A stretch of DNA of 41,996 nt, taken from CAKSXP01 sp964539115. GTDB taxonomy: Bacteria; Bacillota; Clostridia; Oscillospirales; Oscillospiraceae. The stretch's first letter is position 1. The number at the start of each line of letters is the position of its first letter. Under the pieces are notes generated by a model that worked only from the letters and a program-made list of their open reading frames with translations, did not search any database and had not been told where the DNA came from. The translations under genes and the position numbers were made by a program. Of the stretch, positions 14,257 through 23,571 are shown in pieces. The stretch lies in the NCBI GenBank assembly GCA_964539115.1, contig CAZIHY010000005.1:1-41996 (forward strand), written 5' to 3'.

Positions 14257-15735
14257 ATGTCCGACAACAGTATATATGAAGACATTGCTCAGAGGACTGG
14301 CGGCGACATCTATCTTGGTGTAGTCGGTCCGGTCAGAACCGGAAAATCCACGTTCATAAAGCGCTTCATGGAGACGATAGTCATCCCTAACATAGACAAC
14401 ATTTATGTCCGCGAGAGGGCGCGCGACGAACTGCCGCAAAGCGGTTCTGGAAAAACAATAACGACTGCAGAGCCGAAATTTGTACCGGAAGAAGCCGTTT
14501 CGATCTCCGTAGAGGGAGGTATTACGTTCTCCGTCAGGTTGGTAGACTGTGTTGGCTATATGGTCAGGGGTGCTCTTGGACAGTTTGAAGATGGGGCGGA
14601 GCGAAATGTGACAACGCCGTGGTACGATGTTGAGATACCGTTGACGCAGGCGGCGGAGGAGGGGACCCATCGGGTGATATGCGATCACTCAACTGTCGGG
14701 ATAGTAATAACCACAGACGGGAGTATATGCGGAATACCCAGAGAAGACTACATAGAAGCGGAAAGCAGGGTAATAAATGAGCTTCGTGAAATTGGAAAGC
14801 CCTTTGTCGTCGTTTTGAATTCCGCAGAGCCCGAGTCAGCCGAGGCACAGTCTGTGTTGGAAGAGATAAAAGAGAGATACGGCGTAAGCTGTGTGTGCGT
14901 TAATTGCCTGGAACTCGGACGCAGTGAGGTCGAAATGATCATCTCCGCTGCACTGGATGAATTCCCAATAAGCGAAATCGGAGTTTATCTGCCCTCATGG
15001 TTGGAAGCCCTGAGTTCTGATAAGGGAATAAAGTCCGTGCTTTACGGCGAAATATTACAGAAAATGGGGACGCTGAAAAAGCTGTGCCAGGCAAACGCGG
15101 CGGTTGCATCTCTGTCCGAATCGGAGCTTGTAAGCAATGCTTCACTGATAGCAGTATCCGCGGGCACGGGATGTATAAGCGTCAGGATGGAGCTTACTGA
15201 CTCGCTGTATTACGAGACGATAAGCGCTGAGACCGGATTTGAAATAAGAAATGATGCCGAGCTCATGGCGATTCTGATAGAGATGGGAGGCATAAAACGG
15301 GAGTATGCGAAGATTGAAGCCGCGCTTCGCGAGGTTCGTGAAACAGGGTATGGCGTGGTAATGCCTAGCAGCGAAGATATGAGGCTGGAAGAGCCTGAAA
15401 TCGTCAAGCAGGGCGGCCGTTACGCTGTCAGGTTAAAGGCAAGCGCACCGTCACTGCATATGATAATGACTAATGTTGAAACGGAGGTATCTCCCGCATT
15501 GGGCGGGGAGCAGGCTTCAGAGGAGATAATGAACTTCCTGATCCAGGGTTACAATGGCGACATCAGCAAGCTGTGGGACTCCAATATATTCGGGAAGTCA
15601 CTATATGATATTGCGTCAGAGAGCCTGTCTAAGAAGCTGACGGATATGTCCGACGCCACGCAGCTTAAGCTGCGAGAGGCCGTTGAGAAGATCATAAATG
15701 ACGGCAGTAAAAGGCTTATATGCATTATTTTTTAA
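14257..15735 (+). CDS. spoIVA: Stage IV sporulation protein A (spore coat morphogenetic ATPase)
   Basis: ATPase that polymerises on the forespore surface and forms the coat basement layer; made in the mother cell under SigE in known species. The start SIYEDIAQRTGGDIYLGVVG leads into Walker A GPVRTGKST at residues 24-32, followed by FMETIVIPNI, DELPQSGSGKTITTAEPKFV and the Walker B-like VRLVDCVGYMV, all highly characteristic. The middle and C-terminal domains end in the hydrophobic SKRLICIIF. 492 residues, the same as Bacillus subtilis SpoIVA. AAGGGGG is about 8 bases before the ATG but is base-paired in the leader hairpin at 14182-14252. Marker of true endospore formation. Confidence 0.97.
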   Translation: MSDNSIYEDIAQRTGGDIYLGVVGPVRTGKSTFIKRFMETIVIPNIDNIYVRERARDELPQSGSGKTITTAEPKFVPEEAVSISVEGGITFSVRLVDCVGYMVRGALGQFEDGAERNVTTPWYDVEIPLTQAAEEGTHRVICDHSTVGIVITTDGSICGIPREDYIEAESRVINELREIGKPFVVVLNSAEPESAEAQSVLEEIKERYGVSCVCVNCLELGRSEVEMIISAALDEFPISEIGVYLPSWLEALSSDKGIKSVLYGEILQKMGTLKKLCQANAAVASLSESELVSNASLIAVSAGTGCISVRMELTDSLYYETISAETGFEIRNDAELMAILIEMGGIKREYAKIEAALREVRETGYGVVMPSSEDMRLEEPEIVKQGGRYAVRLKASAPSLHMIMTNVETEVSPALGGEQASEEIMNFLIQGYNGDISKLWDSNIFGKSLYDIASESLSKKLTDMSDATQLKLREAVEKIINDGSKRLICIIF

Positions 15736-15743
15736 AACCTGGG

Positions 15744-15774
15744 AACAGACGGTGGGTTTCCGCCGTCTGTTTAT
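15744..15774 (+). terminator. Rho-independent terminator of spoIVA
   Basis: AACAGACGG (15744-15752) pairs with CCGTCTGTT (15763-15771), with further G-C pairs towards the loop, followed by TATTGT. Confidence 0.75.
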
Positions 15775-15839
15775 TGTAAATTATTTTGAATTTTTGTCGT
15801 TTTTGAAGCTTGAATAAAATCAAAAAAATCATATCCTGG

Positions 15840-15868
15840 TTGCAATAAAATGCATTTTGGCGTATGAT
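15840..15868 (+). promoter_or_regulatory. Promoter of the aspartate aminotransferase gene
   Basis: TTGCAA (15840-15845), a 17-base spacer and TATGAT (15863-15868), 33 bases before the ATG. Confidence 0.7.
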
Positions 15869-15901
15869 ATAAAATATAAATTTTCGAATGAGGTGCGATA
15901 G

Positions 15902-17092
15902 ATGAAACGGCTTTCCAAAGTGGCTTCTGCCGTTAGGGAGTCATCCACGATCGCAGTGGACAGTCTGGCAAAGCAGATGAAGGACCAAGGTCTTGATGTT
16001 ATCGCGTTTGGCACTGGTGAACCAGATTTTGACACTCCGGATAATATAAAGGACGCCGCTATAAAGGCAATTAACGGCGGCCTTACGAAATACACACCGG
16101 CTGCTGGTATTCCACAGCTCAGACAGGCGGCTGCGGACCGTCTCAAAATGGATTTTGATCTCGACTATACTCCCGAGCAAATTGTTGTTGCCAGCGGCGC
16201 AAAACATAACGTTTATGTGGCCCTGTGCGTGCTTTTGGATCCTGGGGACGAGGTTATAATTCCGGCTCCATTCTGGCTCAGCTATTACCAGATGGTAAGG
16301 ATGGCGGGCGGAGTTCCCAGAATCGTATATACCGAAAAGGAGCAGGACTATAAACTGACGGCGGATCAGCTGCGCTCCGCAATTACGGACAAAACAAAAG
16401 TTTTTCTTATAAATAATCCCGTCAACCCAACAGGTATGGTCTATGATTGTGAGCAGCTTACCGCTCTTGCAGAGGTGTGCCGGGAGGAGGATCTGTATGT
16501 CATATCAGATGAGATATACTCCAGCCTCGTATATGACAACAGGCAGTTTGTCAGCTTCCCGACAATAAGCGAAGATGCAAAGGAGCGAACAATACTTATA
16601 AACGGCGTTTCCAAGTCATATGCGATGACCGGCTGGAGGGTCGGCTACTCTGCATCTAACAAACAAATAGCTGAGGTGATGACCAACTATCTAAGTCACA
16701 GCACCGGGGCGCCGGGAACGATGAACCAGTGGGCCGCGGTCGAGGCGCTGGTCGGACATCAGGACGGCATAGAGGCGATGAGGACGGTTTTTGAGGTCCG
16801 GAGAAACTATATTGTTGACAGGATAAACAGCATAAAGGGCGTCAGCTGCCGTCAGCCGGAGGGCGCGTTTTACGTCATGATGGATATCGAAAAGCAGATC
16901 GGGCGTACACTTGGAGGCAGAGTTATTACAAATGATGCGGACTTTGCAGCGGCGCTTCTGGAGACGGAGCTTGTTGCCGTTGTACCCTGTCTCGGATTTG
17001 GCGTGCCCAATTATGTCCGATGGACATATGCGACCTCCATGGAGAATATAAGGGAGGGCCTCGACAGGCTGGAAAGATTTCTTGGCGAGTAA
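15902..17092 (+). CDS. aspB: Class I aspartate/aromatic aminotransferase (PLP-dependent)
   Basis: Transfers the amino group between aspartate and 2-oxoglutarate in the cytoplasm. Fold-type I landmarks: GTGEPDFDTP near residues 38-47, TKYTPAAGIPQLR, NNPVNPTGMVY, VISDEIYSSLVY, the PLP Schiff-base lysine Lys238 in NGVSKSYAMTGWRVGY, and the arginine in NYVRWTYATS that binds the substrate alpha-carboxylate. 396 residues. GAGGTGCGATAG gives a ribosome site before the ATG. It is followed by purB after 36 bases; aspartate is the amino donor for the purine step that PurB completes. Family certain; exact amino acid preference inferred. Confidence 0.92.
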   Translation: MKRLSKVASAVRESSTIAVDSLAKQMKDQGLDVIAFGTGEPDFDTPDNIKDAAIKAINGGLTKYTPAAGIPQLRQAAADRLKMDFDLDYTPEQIVVASGAKHNVYVALCVLLDPGDEVIIPAPFWLSYYQMVRMAGGVPRIVYTEKEQDYKLTADQLRSAITDKTKVFLINNPVNPTGMVYDCEQLTALAEVCREEDLYVISDEIYSSLVYDNRQFVSFPTISEDAKERTILINGVSKSYAMTGWRVGYSASNKQIAEVMTNYLSHSTGAPGTMNQWAAVEALVGHQDGIEAMRTVFEVRRNYIVDRINSIKGVSCRQPEGAFYVMMDIEKQIGRTLGGRVITNDADFAAALLETELVAVVPCLGFGVPNYVRWTYATSMENIREGLDRLERFLGE

Positions 17093-17128
17093 ACAGAACT
17101 TACATATAAACGGGATAGGAGAATTGCT

Positions 17129-18565
17129 GTGAACAACGATAGCTATGCAAACCCACTTGTTACCAGATATGCCGGAGATGAGATGCTGTATATCTTTTCT
17201 TCGGACAAGAAGTTTTCAACATGGCGCAGACTGTGGCTTGCTCTCGCAAAGGGTGAGAAGCAGCTCGGACTGAATATAACCGACGAGCAGATAGAAGAGA
17301 TGCAGGAGCATCTGGACGACATTGATTATGAGACCGCCGCCGCGGAGGAAAAGCGTCTGCGCCACGATGTTATGGCGCATGTCCACACCTTTGGCAAGGC
17401 TTGTCCGAAGGCGATGCCTATCATACATCTCGGCGCGACAAGCGCCTATGTCGGCGACAACACGGATATAATCCAGATGAGGGACGCGCTTCTGCTTGTA
17501 AAACGCGAACTATTGGCAGTTATTGAAAAACTTTCAGAGTTTGCCGACGAGTACAAATCTCTTCCAACACTTGGCTTTACTCACTTCCAGCCTGCACAGC
17601 TTACAACGGTTGGAAAGCGCGCGTCGCTCTGGATAAATGATCTTCTGCTCGACCTGCAGGAGGTGGATTACCGCATATCTACGTTGAAACTTCTTGGCTC
17701 CAAAGGCACCACAGGTACCCAGGCGAGTTTCATGGAGTTGTTTGACGGCGACCATGATAAGGTTAGGGCGCTGGAGGATTTTATTGCGCGTGAGATGGGC
17801 TTCGACGCATGTGTTCCCGTTTCAGGACAGACCTATTCCCGAAAGACGGATGCTTTCGTGCTCGCGACGCTCTCAGGCATTGCCCAGAGCGCTTCGAAAT
17901 TCGCAACGGACATGCGGCTTTTGATGCATCTCAAAGAGCTGGAGGAGCCGTTTGAGGGTAAACAGATTGGTTCGTCCGCAATGCCTTATAAGCGTAATCC
18001 GATGCGGTGTGAGCGCATTTGCGCGCTGGCCCGCTATGTTGTGGCGGACAGCCAGAATCCCGCAATGACTGCGATGACCCAGTGGTTTGAGCGCACGCTG
18101 GACGACTCTGCGAATAAGCGAATCTCGATTCCCGAGGCATTCCTGGCTGTTGACAGTCTTCTGCGCATCTATCTTAATGTTGTCAGCGGCATCAAGGTGT
18201 ATGACAAGGTGATAGAAAAACATATTCGGGCGGAACTGCCGTTCATGGCGACTGAAAACATAATGATGCGTGCTGTTAAAAACGGCGGCGATCGTCAGGA
18301 ACTGCATGAGCGCATACGTGTCCACTCTGTCGCAGCGGGCGCGGTCGTTAAGGAGCAGGGAGGAGAAAACGACCTTGTTTCTAGAATCGCGGCTGACCCA
18401 GCATTCGGGCTGACGGAGGAAGAGATACGGGCGGAGCTCAAGCCGGCCGCGTTCATTGGCAGAGCGCCGCAGCAGGTTGAGGAATTTCTGCGGGACTGCG
18501 TGTATCCGGAGCTTGAGAAGAATAAAGACATTCTCGGAGACATGGACTCTGATCTGAAAGTCTGA
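17129..18565 (+). CDS. purB: Adenylosuccinate lyase
   Basis: Cleaves SAICAR and adenylosuccinate, releasing fumarate, in purine synthesis. The fumarase/aspartase superfamily signature GSSAMPYKRNP starts at residue 281. Other family segments are RHDVMAHVHTFG, HLGATSAYVGDNTD, the catalytic His region LGFTHFQPAQLTTVGKR, GTTGTQASF and the C-terminal TENIMM. 478 residues, matching the longer PurB type. The start is GTG 17129 with ATAGGAG 8 bases upstream. The transcript probably begins at the aspB promoter and ends at the strong terminator at 18579. Confidence 0.95.
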   Translation: MNNDSYANPLVTRYAGDEMLYIFSSDKKFSTWRRLWLALAKGEKQLGLNITDEQIEEMQEHLDDIDYETAAAEEKRLRHDVMAHVHTFGKACPKAMPIIHLGATSAYVGDNTDIIQMRDALLLVKRELLAVIEKLSEFADEYKSLPTLGFTHFQPAQLTTVGKRASLWINDLLLDLQEVDYRISTLKLLGSKGTTGTQASFMELFDGDHDKVRALEDFIAREMGFDACVPVSGQTYSRKTDAFVLATLSGIAQSASKFATDMRLLMHLKELEEPFEGKQIGSSAMPYKRNPMRCERICALARYVVADSQNPAMTAMTQWFERTLDDSANKRISIPEAFLAVDSLLRIYLNVVSGIKVYDKVIEKHIRAELPFMATENIMMRAVKNGGDRQELHERIRVHSVAAGAVVKEQGGENDLVSRIAADPAFGLTEEEIRAELKPAAFIGRAPQQVEEFLRDCVYPELEKNKDILGDMDSDLKV

Positions 18566-18578
18566 TTTTTATATGCAA

Positions 18579-18611
18579 GAAGCGGGAGACAAAAGTCTCC
18601 CGCTTCTTTTT
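18579..18611 (+). terminator. Rho-independent terminator of purB
   Basis: GAAGCGGGAGAC (18579-18590) pairs perfectly with GTCTCCCGCTTC (18595-18606) around AAAA, followed by TTTTTC. Confidence 0.93.
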
Positions 18612-18630
18612 CTGATGCAGTCGAAATTCC

Positions 18631-18659
18631 TTGTAAAACTGAGAAAATAATGATAAAAT
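18631..18659 (+). promoter_or_regulatory. Promoter of the deaminase-ahcY operon
   Basis: TTGTAA (18631-18636), a 17-base spacer and TAAAAT (18654-18659), 32 bases before the start. No SAM or SAH riboswitch could fit in the short leader. Confidence 0.65.
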
Positions 18660-18691
18660 TATTCGGCTAAATTTGATGTTCGGAGGCCGAA

Positions 18692-19993
18692 ATGGGTATT
18701 CTGATTAAAGATATTCTTGCCGTTATGCCAGATATGACGGCAAGAAGGGCAAATATCTGTATTGAGGGCGAAAAAATATTCTCAATTGACAATATTCCGG
18801 AGGACTTTTCCGCTGATACCGTGATAAACGGAGAAGGGAAGCTTCTGACGCCGGGATTTATAAATGCTCATACACACGCGTATATGAGCCCTTTCCGCAA
18901 CTGGGCTGATGATCTTGATTTTTCTACGTGGCTTTTTGATAAGATCATGCCAGCAGAAGATAAGATGACTGAGATTGGAGCTTATTGGGGCGCTGTGCTT
19001 TCCTGCATGGAGATGATAAAAAGCGGCACAACCTGTTTTTTGGACATGCATATGCACCCGACCAGCAGTGTAAAAGCGGCGCTCGACAGCGGTATGAGAG
19101 CTGTAATCAGCCGGGGCCTTTCCGGAGGAGAAGACGATGTCGAGGGCGGAGCGAGACGCCTTGCCGAAGCGCTGAGCGAATATGATGCTTGTCATAAATT
19201 TCCAACAATAGGCTTTATGCTGGCGCCGCACGCTCCGTATTCCTGTGACGAGGCCTATCTTTGTGATATATCCGCCTATGCAAAGGATATGGGGCTGGGG
19301 ATCCACACCCACCTTTCCGAGAGCAGGAGCGAGGTCCAAAATTGCATTGAGAAGTACGGCGTGTCGCCGATAGGGCTATTCGACCGCTGCGGCCTTCTGA
19401 ACGAAAAAACGGTAGCCGCCCACTGTGTGCATCTGTCGGATGAAGATATAGCATTACTTGCAGAGCGCAGGGTGAATGTCGCTGTCAACACAGGCAGCAA
19501 CCTGAAGCTCGGAAACGGTATTGCCCGCGTTCCCGATATGCAAAAGGCGGGAATAAACCTCTGTATCGGAACAGATGGTGCGTCATCAAATAATTCCTTG
19601 AGCTTGCTGCGCGAAATGCAGCTTGTCTCTCTCATACACAAAGGCATAAGGGAGGATCCTCTTGCTGTGTCTGCGCGCGACGCTTTTGCGATGGCAACAA
19701 CAGGAGGCGCAAAGGCCCTTGGCTTGGAGGGGAAAACTGGTATAATTGCCGAGGGATATTTTGCAGATATTGCAATATTTGACCTTGACACACCGGCTCT
19801 CACCCCTCTGGGCGACCCTGTCGCGGCGTTGTGTTATTCTTCTGCGGGAGTTAACGCGGACACGGTTATCATAAACGGCAAGATCGTCTTGAAAAATGGA
19901 GAATTCACCTGCGTTGACATGCAGAAAGTCAAGTTTTATCTCGAGCGCGGCTGTAAACTTATCGGCACAATGGAGGATGACGAAAATGTATGA
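18692..19993 (+). CDS. mtaD: S-adenosylhomocysteine / 5'-methylthioadenosine deaminase-like amidohydrolase
   Basis: Zinc amidohydrolase of the TrzN/MtaD branch that deaminates the adenine of SAH, MTA or 5'-deoxyadenosine. The metal-binding His60-x-His62 is in NAHTHAYM, followed by FRNWADDLDFSTWLFDKI, HAPYSCDEAYL, the third metal histidine in GIHTHLSES, AHCVHLSDEDI and the catalytic Asp in GTDGASSNNSLSLL. 433 residues. GGAGG precedes the ATG by about 6 bases. The last 8 bases overlap the start of the SAH hydrolase gene, so the two enzymes act on the same metabolite in all likelihood. Substrate is inferred from this pairing; the family also contains chlorohydrolases and guanine-type deaminases. 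Confidence 0.88.
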   Translation: MGILIKDILAVMPDMTARRANICIEGEKIFSIDNIPEDFSADTVINGEGKLLTPGFINAHTHAYMSPFRNWADDLDFSTWLFDKIMPAEDKMTEIGAYWGAVLSCMEMIKSGTTCFLDMHMHPTSSVKAALDSGMRAVISRGLSGGEDDVEGGARRLAEALSEYDACHKFPTIGFMLAPHAPYSCDEAYLCDISAYAKDMGLGIHTHLSESRSEVQNCIEKYGVSPIGLFDRCGLLNEKTVAAHCVHLSDEDIALLAERRVNVAVNTGSNLKLGNGIARVPDMQKAGINLCIGTDGASSNNSLSLLREMQLVSLIHKGIREDPLAVSARDAFAMATTGGAKALGLEGKTGIIAEGYFADIAIFDLDTPALTPLGDPVAALCYSSAGVNADTVIINGKIVLKNGEFTCVDMQKVKFYLERGCKLIGTMEDDENV

Positions 19994-21221
19994 AATTCGT
20001 GATATAAACCTTGCGCCTTCCGGAGAGCGGAAAATTGAATGGGTACGGCGCAATATGCCTATACTGCGCTCGATTGCAGAGGATTTTGAGAGGACTAAGC
20101 CATTTTCCGGCCTTAAAATTGCGCTTTCGGTCCATATGGAGGCTAAGACGGCGTATCTTTGCCGTGTGCTTCAAATGGGCGGGGCGGAGATGCATGTCAC
20201 CGGCTGTAATCCGCTGTCAACACAGGATGACGTTGCTGCGGCAGTGGCGGCGGGCGGAATCGACGTACATGCATGGCACGGCGCAACGGAGGAAGAATAT
20301 ATTCATCACCTGTGTGCAGTACTCGAATGCGGCCCTAATATCATAATTGACGACGGCGGCGATCTCGTTAACCTGATGCACACAAGATACCGCGAGCTTA
20401 TCCCTGACGTAATCGGCGGCTGTGAGGAGACGACCACCGGTATTCACCGTTTACGTGCAATGAACGCTGCCGGAACGCTGCGTTTTCCGATGGTCATGGT
20501 GAACGATGCTGACTGCAAGCACCTGTTTGACAACAGATACGGAACCGGACAATCTGTTTGGGATGGGATCAACCGTACTACAAATCTGATTGTTGCCGGC
20601 AAGTGCGTTGTGGTTGCCGGATATGGTTGGTGCGGCAAGGGAACGGCGATGCGTGCCAAGGGCATGGGCGGACGCGTTGTTGTCTGTGAGGTTGACCCGG
20701 TCAAGGCTATCGAAGCTGTCATGGATGGATTTGAGGTCATGCCGATGAGCGCAGCTGCCTCTGAGGGTGATATTTTCGTAACAGTCACTGGATGCTGCGA
20801 TATAATAACCAAGGAGCATTTCCCGCTTATGAAGGACGGTGCTGTAATGTGCAACGCCGGTCACTTCAATGTTGAGATAAACTTAAATGAGCTCTCCGCA
20901 ATGGCTGAAAGCAGCTATGAGGCGAGAAACAATATAACCGGATACCGCATGCCTGATGGACGCTGTCTGTTTGTACTTGCGGAGGGAAGGCTTGTTAACC
21001 TTGCTTCAGGGGATGGGCATCCGGCGGAGATAATGGATATGAGCTTTGCTATTCAGGCGCTCAGTGCGAAATATCTCGCGGACCACAGAGGCGAACTTCG
21101 GGAGAAGCTGATAAAGGTTCCTGCGGAGATTGACCGAGCAGTCGCCGAGCGAAAGCTTGAGACGATGAATATAAAATTTGACAGGTTGTCAGATACTCAG
21201 AAGGAGTATCTCGGTGTGTAA
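19986..21221 (+). CDS. ahcY: Adenosylhomocysteinase family (SAH or S-inosylhomocysteine hydrolase)
   Basis: NAD-containing hydrolase that splits SAH (or its deaminated form) into homocysteine and a nucleoside. Seen: VHMEAKTAYL, NPLSTQDDVAAA, IIDDGGDL, EETTTGIHRL, the lysine/aspartate pair in DADCKHLFDNRYG, the NAD loop GYGWCGKG, and GAVMCNAGHFNVEI. 411 residues, the shorter archaeal/Thermotoga-like form, ending in YLGV without the classical C-terminal HYRY. I chose ATG 19986 because GGAGG (19972-19976) lies 9 bases before it; ATG 19977 directly abuts that site and a longer frame runs into mtaD. Coupled to the deaminase by an 8-base overlap. Confidence 0.92.
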   Translation: MYEIRDINLAPSGERKIEWVRRNMPILRSIAEDFERTKPFSGLKIALSVHMEAKTAYLCRVLQMGGAEMHVTGCNPLSTQDDVAAAVAAGGIDVHAWHGATEEEYIHHLCAVLECGPNIIIDDGGDLVNLMHTRYRELIPDVIGGCEETTTGIHRLRAMNAAGTLRFPMVMVNDADCKHLFDNRYGTGQSVWDGINRTTNLIVAGKCVVVAGYGWCGKGTAMRAKGMGGRVVVCEVDPVKAIEAVMDGFEVMPMSAAASEGDIFVTVTGCCDIITKEHFPLMKDGAVMCNAGHFNVEINLNELSAMAESSYEARNNITGYRMPDGRCLFVLAEGRLVNLASGDGHPAEIMDMSFAIQALSAKYLADHRGELREKLIKVPAEIDRAVAERKLETMNIKFDRLSDTQKEYLGV

Positions 21222-21255
21222 ATGCAAGTAATAACTTCCGCAAGAGGTGAGAGAA

Positions 21256-22635
21256 TTGGAAAACAAAGACTTTGAAGAAGTAAAAGCAGAGCTGACGGAT
21301 CTGCTTGAGAGCAAAAACATGAGGGAACTCAAGGTCAGGCTTGAGGACATGAATGAATTTGATATTGCAGATTTTCTGTCCGGGCTTAAACCCAATGAGA
21401 TGGCGACGGTTTTCCGAACACTCTCAAAATCTCTCGCGGCGGAGATATTTGCAAATCTCGAGGTAGAGGAGCAGGAGTATATCATAAACTCCATAACCGA
21501 TACAGAGCTTGGAAACATCGTTGAAGACCTGTACGTCGACGATGCCGTCGATATGATGGAGGAACTGCCTGCAAATGTTGTTAAGCGTGTCATGCGCATG
21601 GCGACGCCCGAGACCAGAAACCTGATAAACCAGTATCTCAAATATCCTGAAAACTCAGCCGGCAGTATAATGACGGCTGAGTATGTGGATCTCAAAAAAT
21701 ATATGAACGTCCGTGAGTCTATTGCCCGTATCCGTAAGATCGGCGAGGACAAGGAGACGATATACACCTGCTTTGTAACCAGCGGGGACCGCAGGCTTGA
21801 GGGCGTTATAACTGTAAAGGACCTGCTGCTGGCAGATGATGAAGCTATCGTCGGCGATATAATGGACACAAACGTCATTTTTGCAACGACGACGGACGAC
21901 CAGGAGGATGTTTCAAACCAGTTTTCGGACTATGACCTGCTTGCTATACCTGTTGTAGATAAAGAGGGGCGTCTTGTCGGAATCGTAACCGTCGACGACG
22001 TCATCGACGTCATCGAGGCCGAGGCTACGGAGGACATCGAAAAGATGGCAGCTATAACCCCGTCAGACAGGCCGTATATGAGAACCGGTTCACTGGAGAT
22101 ATACAAGAACAGAATTCCCTGGTTGCTGTTGCTCATGGTGAGCGCGACCTTTACAGGAATGATAATCACCTCGTTTGAGGATGCGCTGGCAGCACAGGTT
22201 GCGCTGACGGCGTTTATCCCGATGCTTATGGATACTGGCGGAAACTCCGGCAGCCAGTCCTCAGTTACGATAATCCGTGCTCTGAGCCTTGGCGACGTTG
22301 AATTTCGTGACGTTTTCAAGGTAATCTGGAAGGAATTCAGAGTTTCTATTATGTGCGGAGCGACGCTGGCTGCGGCAAACTTTATAAAAATCTTGGTCGT
22401 TGACGTCCTCATAATGGGGAATACGGCTATAACGCCGCTTGTTGCCGCTGTCGTGTGCCTTACGCTTGTTGTAACGGTCATATGTGCGGAGTTTGTAGGC
22501 TGTTCGCTGCCTATACTTGCAAAGCGAGTCGGTTTTGACCCCGCAGTCATGGCAAGTCCATTCATAACGACCATAGTGGATGCGATCTCTCTTGCCGTTT
22601 ACTTCGCTTTTGCAAAAATCATGCTTGGAGTGTAA
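21256..22635 (+). CDS. mgtE: Magnesium transporter MgtE
   Basis: Mg2+ channel with cytoplasmic gating domains. The N-terminal MgtE_N superhelix (about residues 1-120, with IADFLSGLKPNEMATVFRTL and DDAVDMMEELP) is followed by two CBS domains (about 130-255, with IPVVDKEGRLVGIVTVDDV) and the five-helix pore from LLLMVSATFTG onwards. The selectivity-filter segment PMLMDTGGNSGSQS is present, as is the final SPFITTIVDAISLAVYFAFA. I chose TTG 21256, with AGAGGTGA 5 bases upstream; an in-frame GTG at 21247 lies inside that ribosome site. It follows ahcY by 34 bases. Confidence 0.93.
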   Translation: MENKDFEEVKAELTDLLESKNMRELKVRLEDMNEFDIADFLSGLKPNEMATVFRTLSKSLAAEIFANLEVEEQEYIINSITDTELGNIVEDLYVDDAVDMMEELPANVVKRVMRMATPETRNLINQYLKYPENSAGSIMTAEYVDLKKYMNVRESIARIRKIGEDKETIYTCFVTSGDRRLEGVITVKDLLLADDEAIVGDIMDTNVIFATTTDDQEDVSNQFSDYDLLAIPVVDKEGRLVGIVTVDDVIDVIEAEATEDIEKMAAITPSDRPYMRTGSLEIYKNRIPWLLLLMVSATFTGMIITSFEDALAAQVALTAFIPMLMDTGGNSGSQSSVTIIRALSLGDVEFRDVFKVIWKEFRVSIMCGATLAAANFIKILVVDVLIMGNTAITPLVAAVVCLTLVVTVICAEFVGCSLPILAKRVGFDPAVMASPFITTIVDAISLAVYFAFAKIMLGV

Positions 22636-22642
22636 GACTATA

Positions 22643-23566
22643 ATGCACATATCAACCGTAATAAATCAGATGCTCGTACTGCTGATAATACTCATAATCG
22701 GCGTTATAAGCCGTAAGACGGGCATAACGGACGACATTGGAAACAAAAAACTCTCGCGGCTTCTGATAAATGTGTGTCAGAGTGCCATGATACTCGCTTC
22801 TGTCATGAATAGTGAGTCGGCTATTTCGATCGGCTATGTTTTCGAAATCATTGGCATATCTGCGCTTTTTTATGTGCTTTTGATAGTTTTATCTTACTTT
22901 GTACCAATGGTTCTGGGCGCGCCGCGAGACGACAGGAAGCTTTACAGATTTATGTCCATTTTTGGGAACGTCGGTTTCATGGGATTTCCGGTAATATCGT
23001 CGATATTTGGCGAAGATGCAGTATTTTTCGCATCGCTGTTTAATATTCCATTTAATATCCTTATGTACACTCTGGGCATAGCGCTTGCGTCTGGAGCTAA
23101 GGAGAAAGTAAAGTTTAACTTCAAGCAGCTGATAAACGTTCCGCTTATTGCTACCTTTGTAAGCCTTATTATTTTCCTGCTGCATATCCCGATCCCCACG
23201 CCTGTCGCACAGGCGACCGAGCTGTTGGGAGATATGGTTGTTCCTGCCGCGATGATCGTTATAGGAACGTCTCTGGGAGGCATGAGTCTGAAGAAGATGC
23301 TGGGCAACTGGAGACTTTACATATTCACGCCGATAAAACTGATGCTTCTTCCGACGATAGTTTATTTCCTGTTTGGATTTTTCGTTAAGGATCAGATGAT
23401 CCTTGGAATTACCACAGTTATGGCGGCGCTGCCCGTTGCGACAAACTGCACCATGCTCTGTCTCGAGTACGGCGGAAATGAGGAGCTCTCATCCAGCGGC
23501 ACATTCATGACGACAGTGTTGTCGGTTGTGACGATACCTCTTATGGTATATTTGTTGTTGATTTAA
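22643..23566 (+). CDS. AEC-family (auxin efflux carrier-type) transporter
   Basis: Integral membrane permease of the AEC family; bacterial members export or import malate, malonate or other small organic acids, and the substrate here is unknown. The N-terminal VLLIILIIGVISRKTGITDD is typical, as are LSRLLINVCQSAMILASV, the NVGFMGFPVISSIFG motif and the C-terminal GTSLGGMSLKK and AALPVATNCTMLCLEYGGN segments. About ten helices, 307 residues. I chose ATG 22643 (MHISTVINQML), 8 bases after the mgtE stop; upstream frame belongs to mgtE. Likely the last gene of this operon. Confidence 0.88.
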   Translation: MHISTVINQMLVLLIILIIGVISRKTGITDDIGNKKLSRLLINVCQSAMILASVMNSESAISIGYVFEIIGISALFYVLLIVLSYFVPMVLGAPRDDRKLYRFMSIFGNVGFMGFPVISSIFGEDAVFFASLFNIPFNILMYTLGIALASGAKEKVKFNFKQLINVPLIATFVSLIIFLLHIPIPTPVAQATELLGDMVVPAAMIVIGTSLGGMSLKKMLGNWRLYIFTPIKLMLLPTIVYFLFGFFVKDQMILGITTVMAALPVATNCTMLCLEYGGNEELSSSGTFMTTVLSVVTIPLMVYLLLI

Positions 23567-23571
23567 TATGA

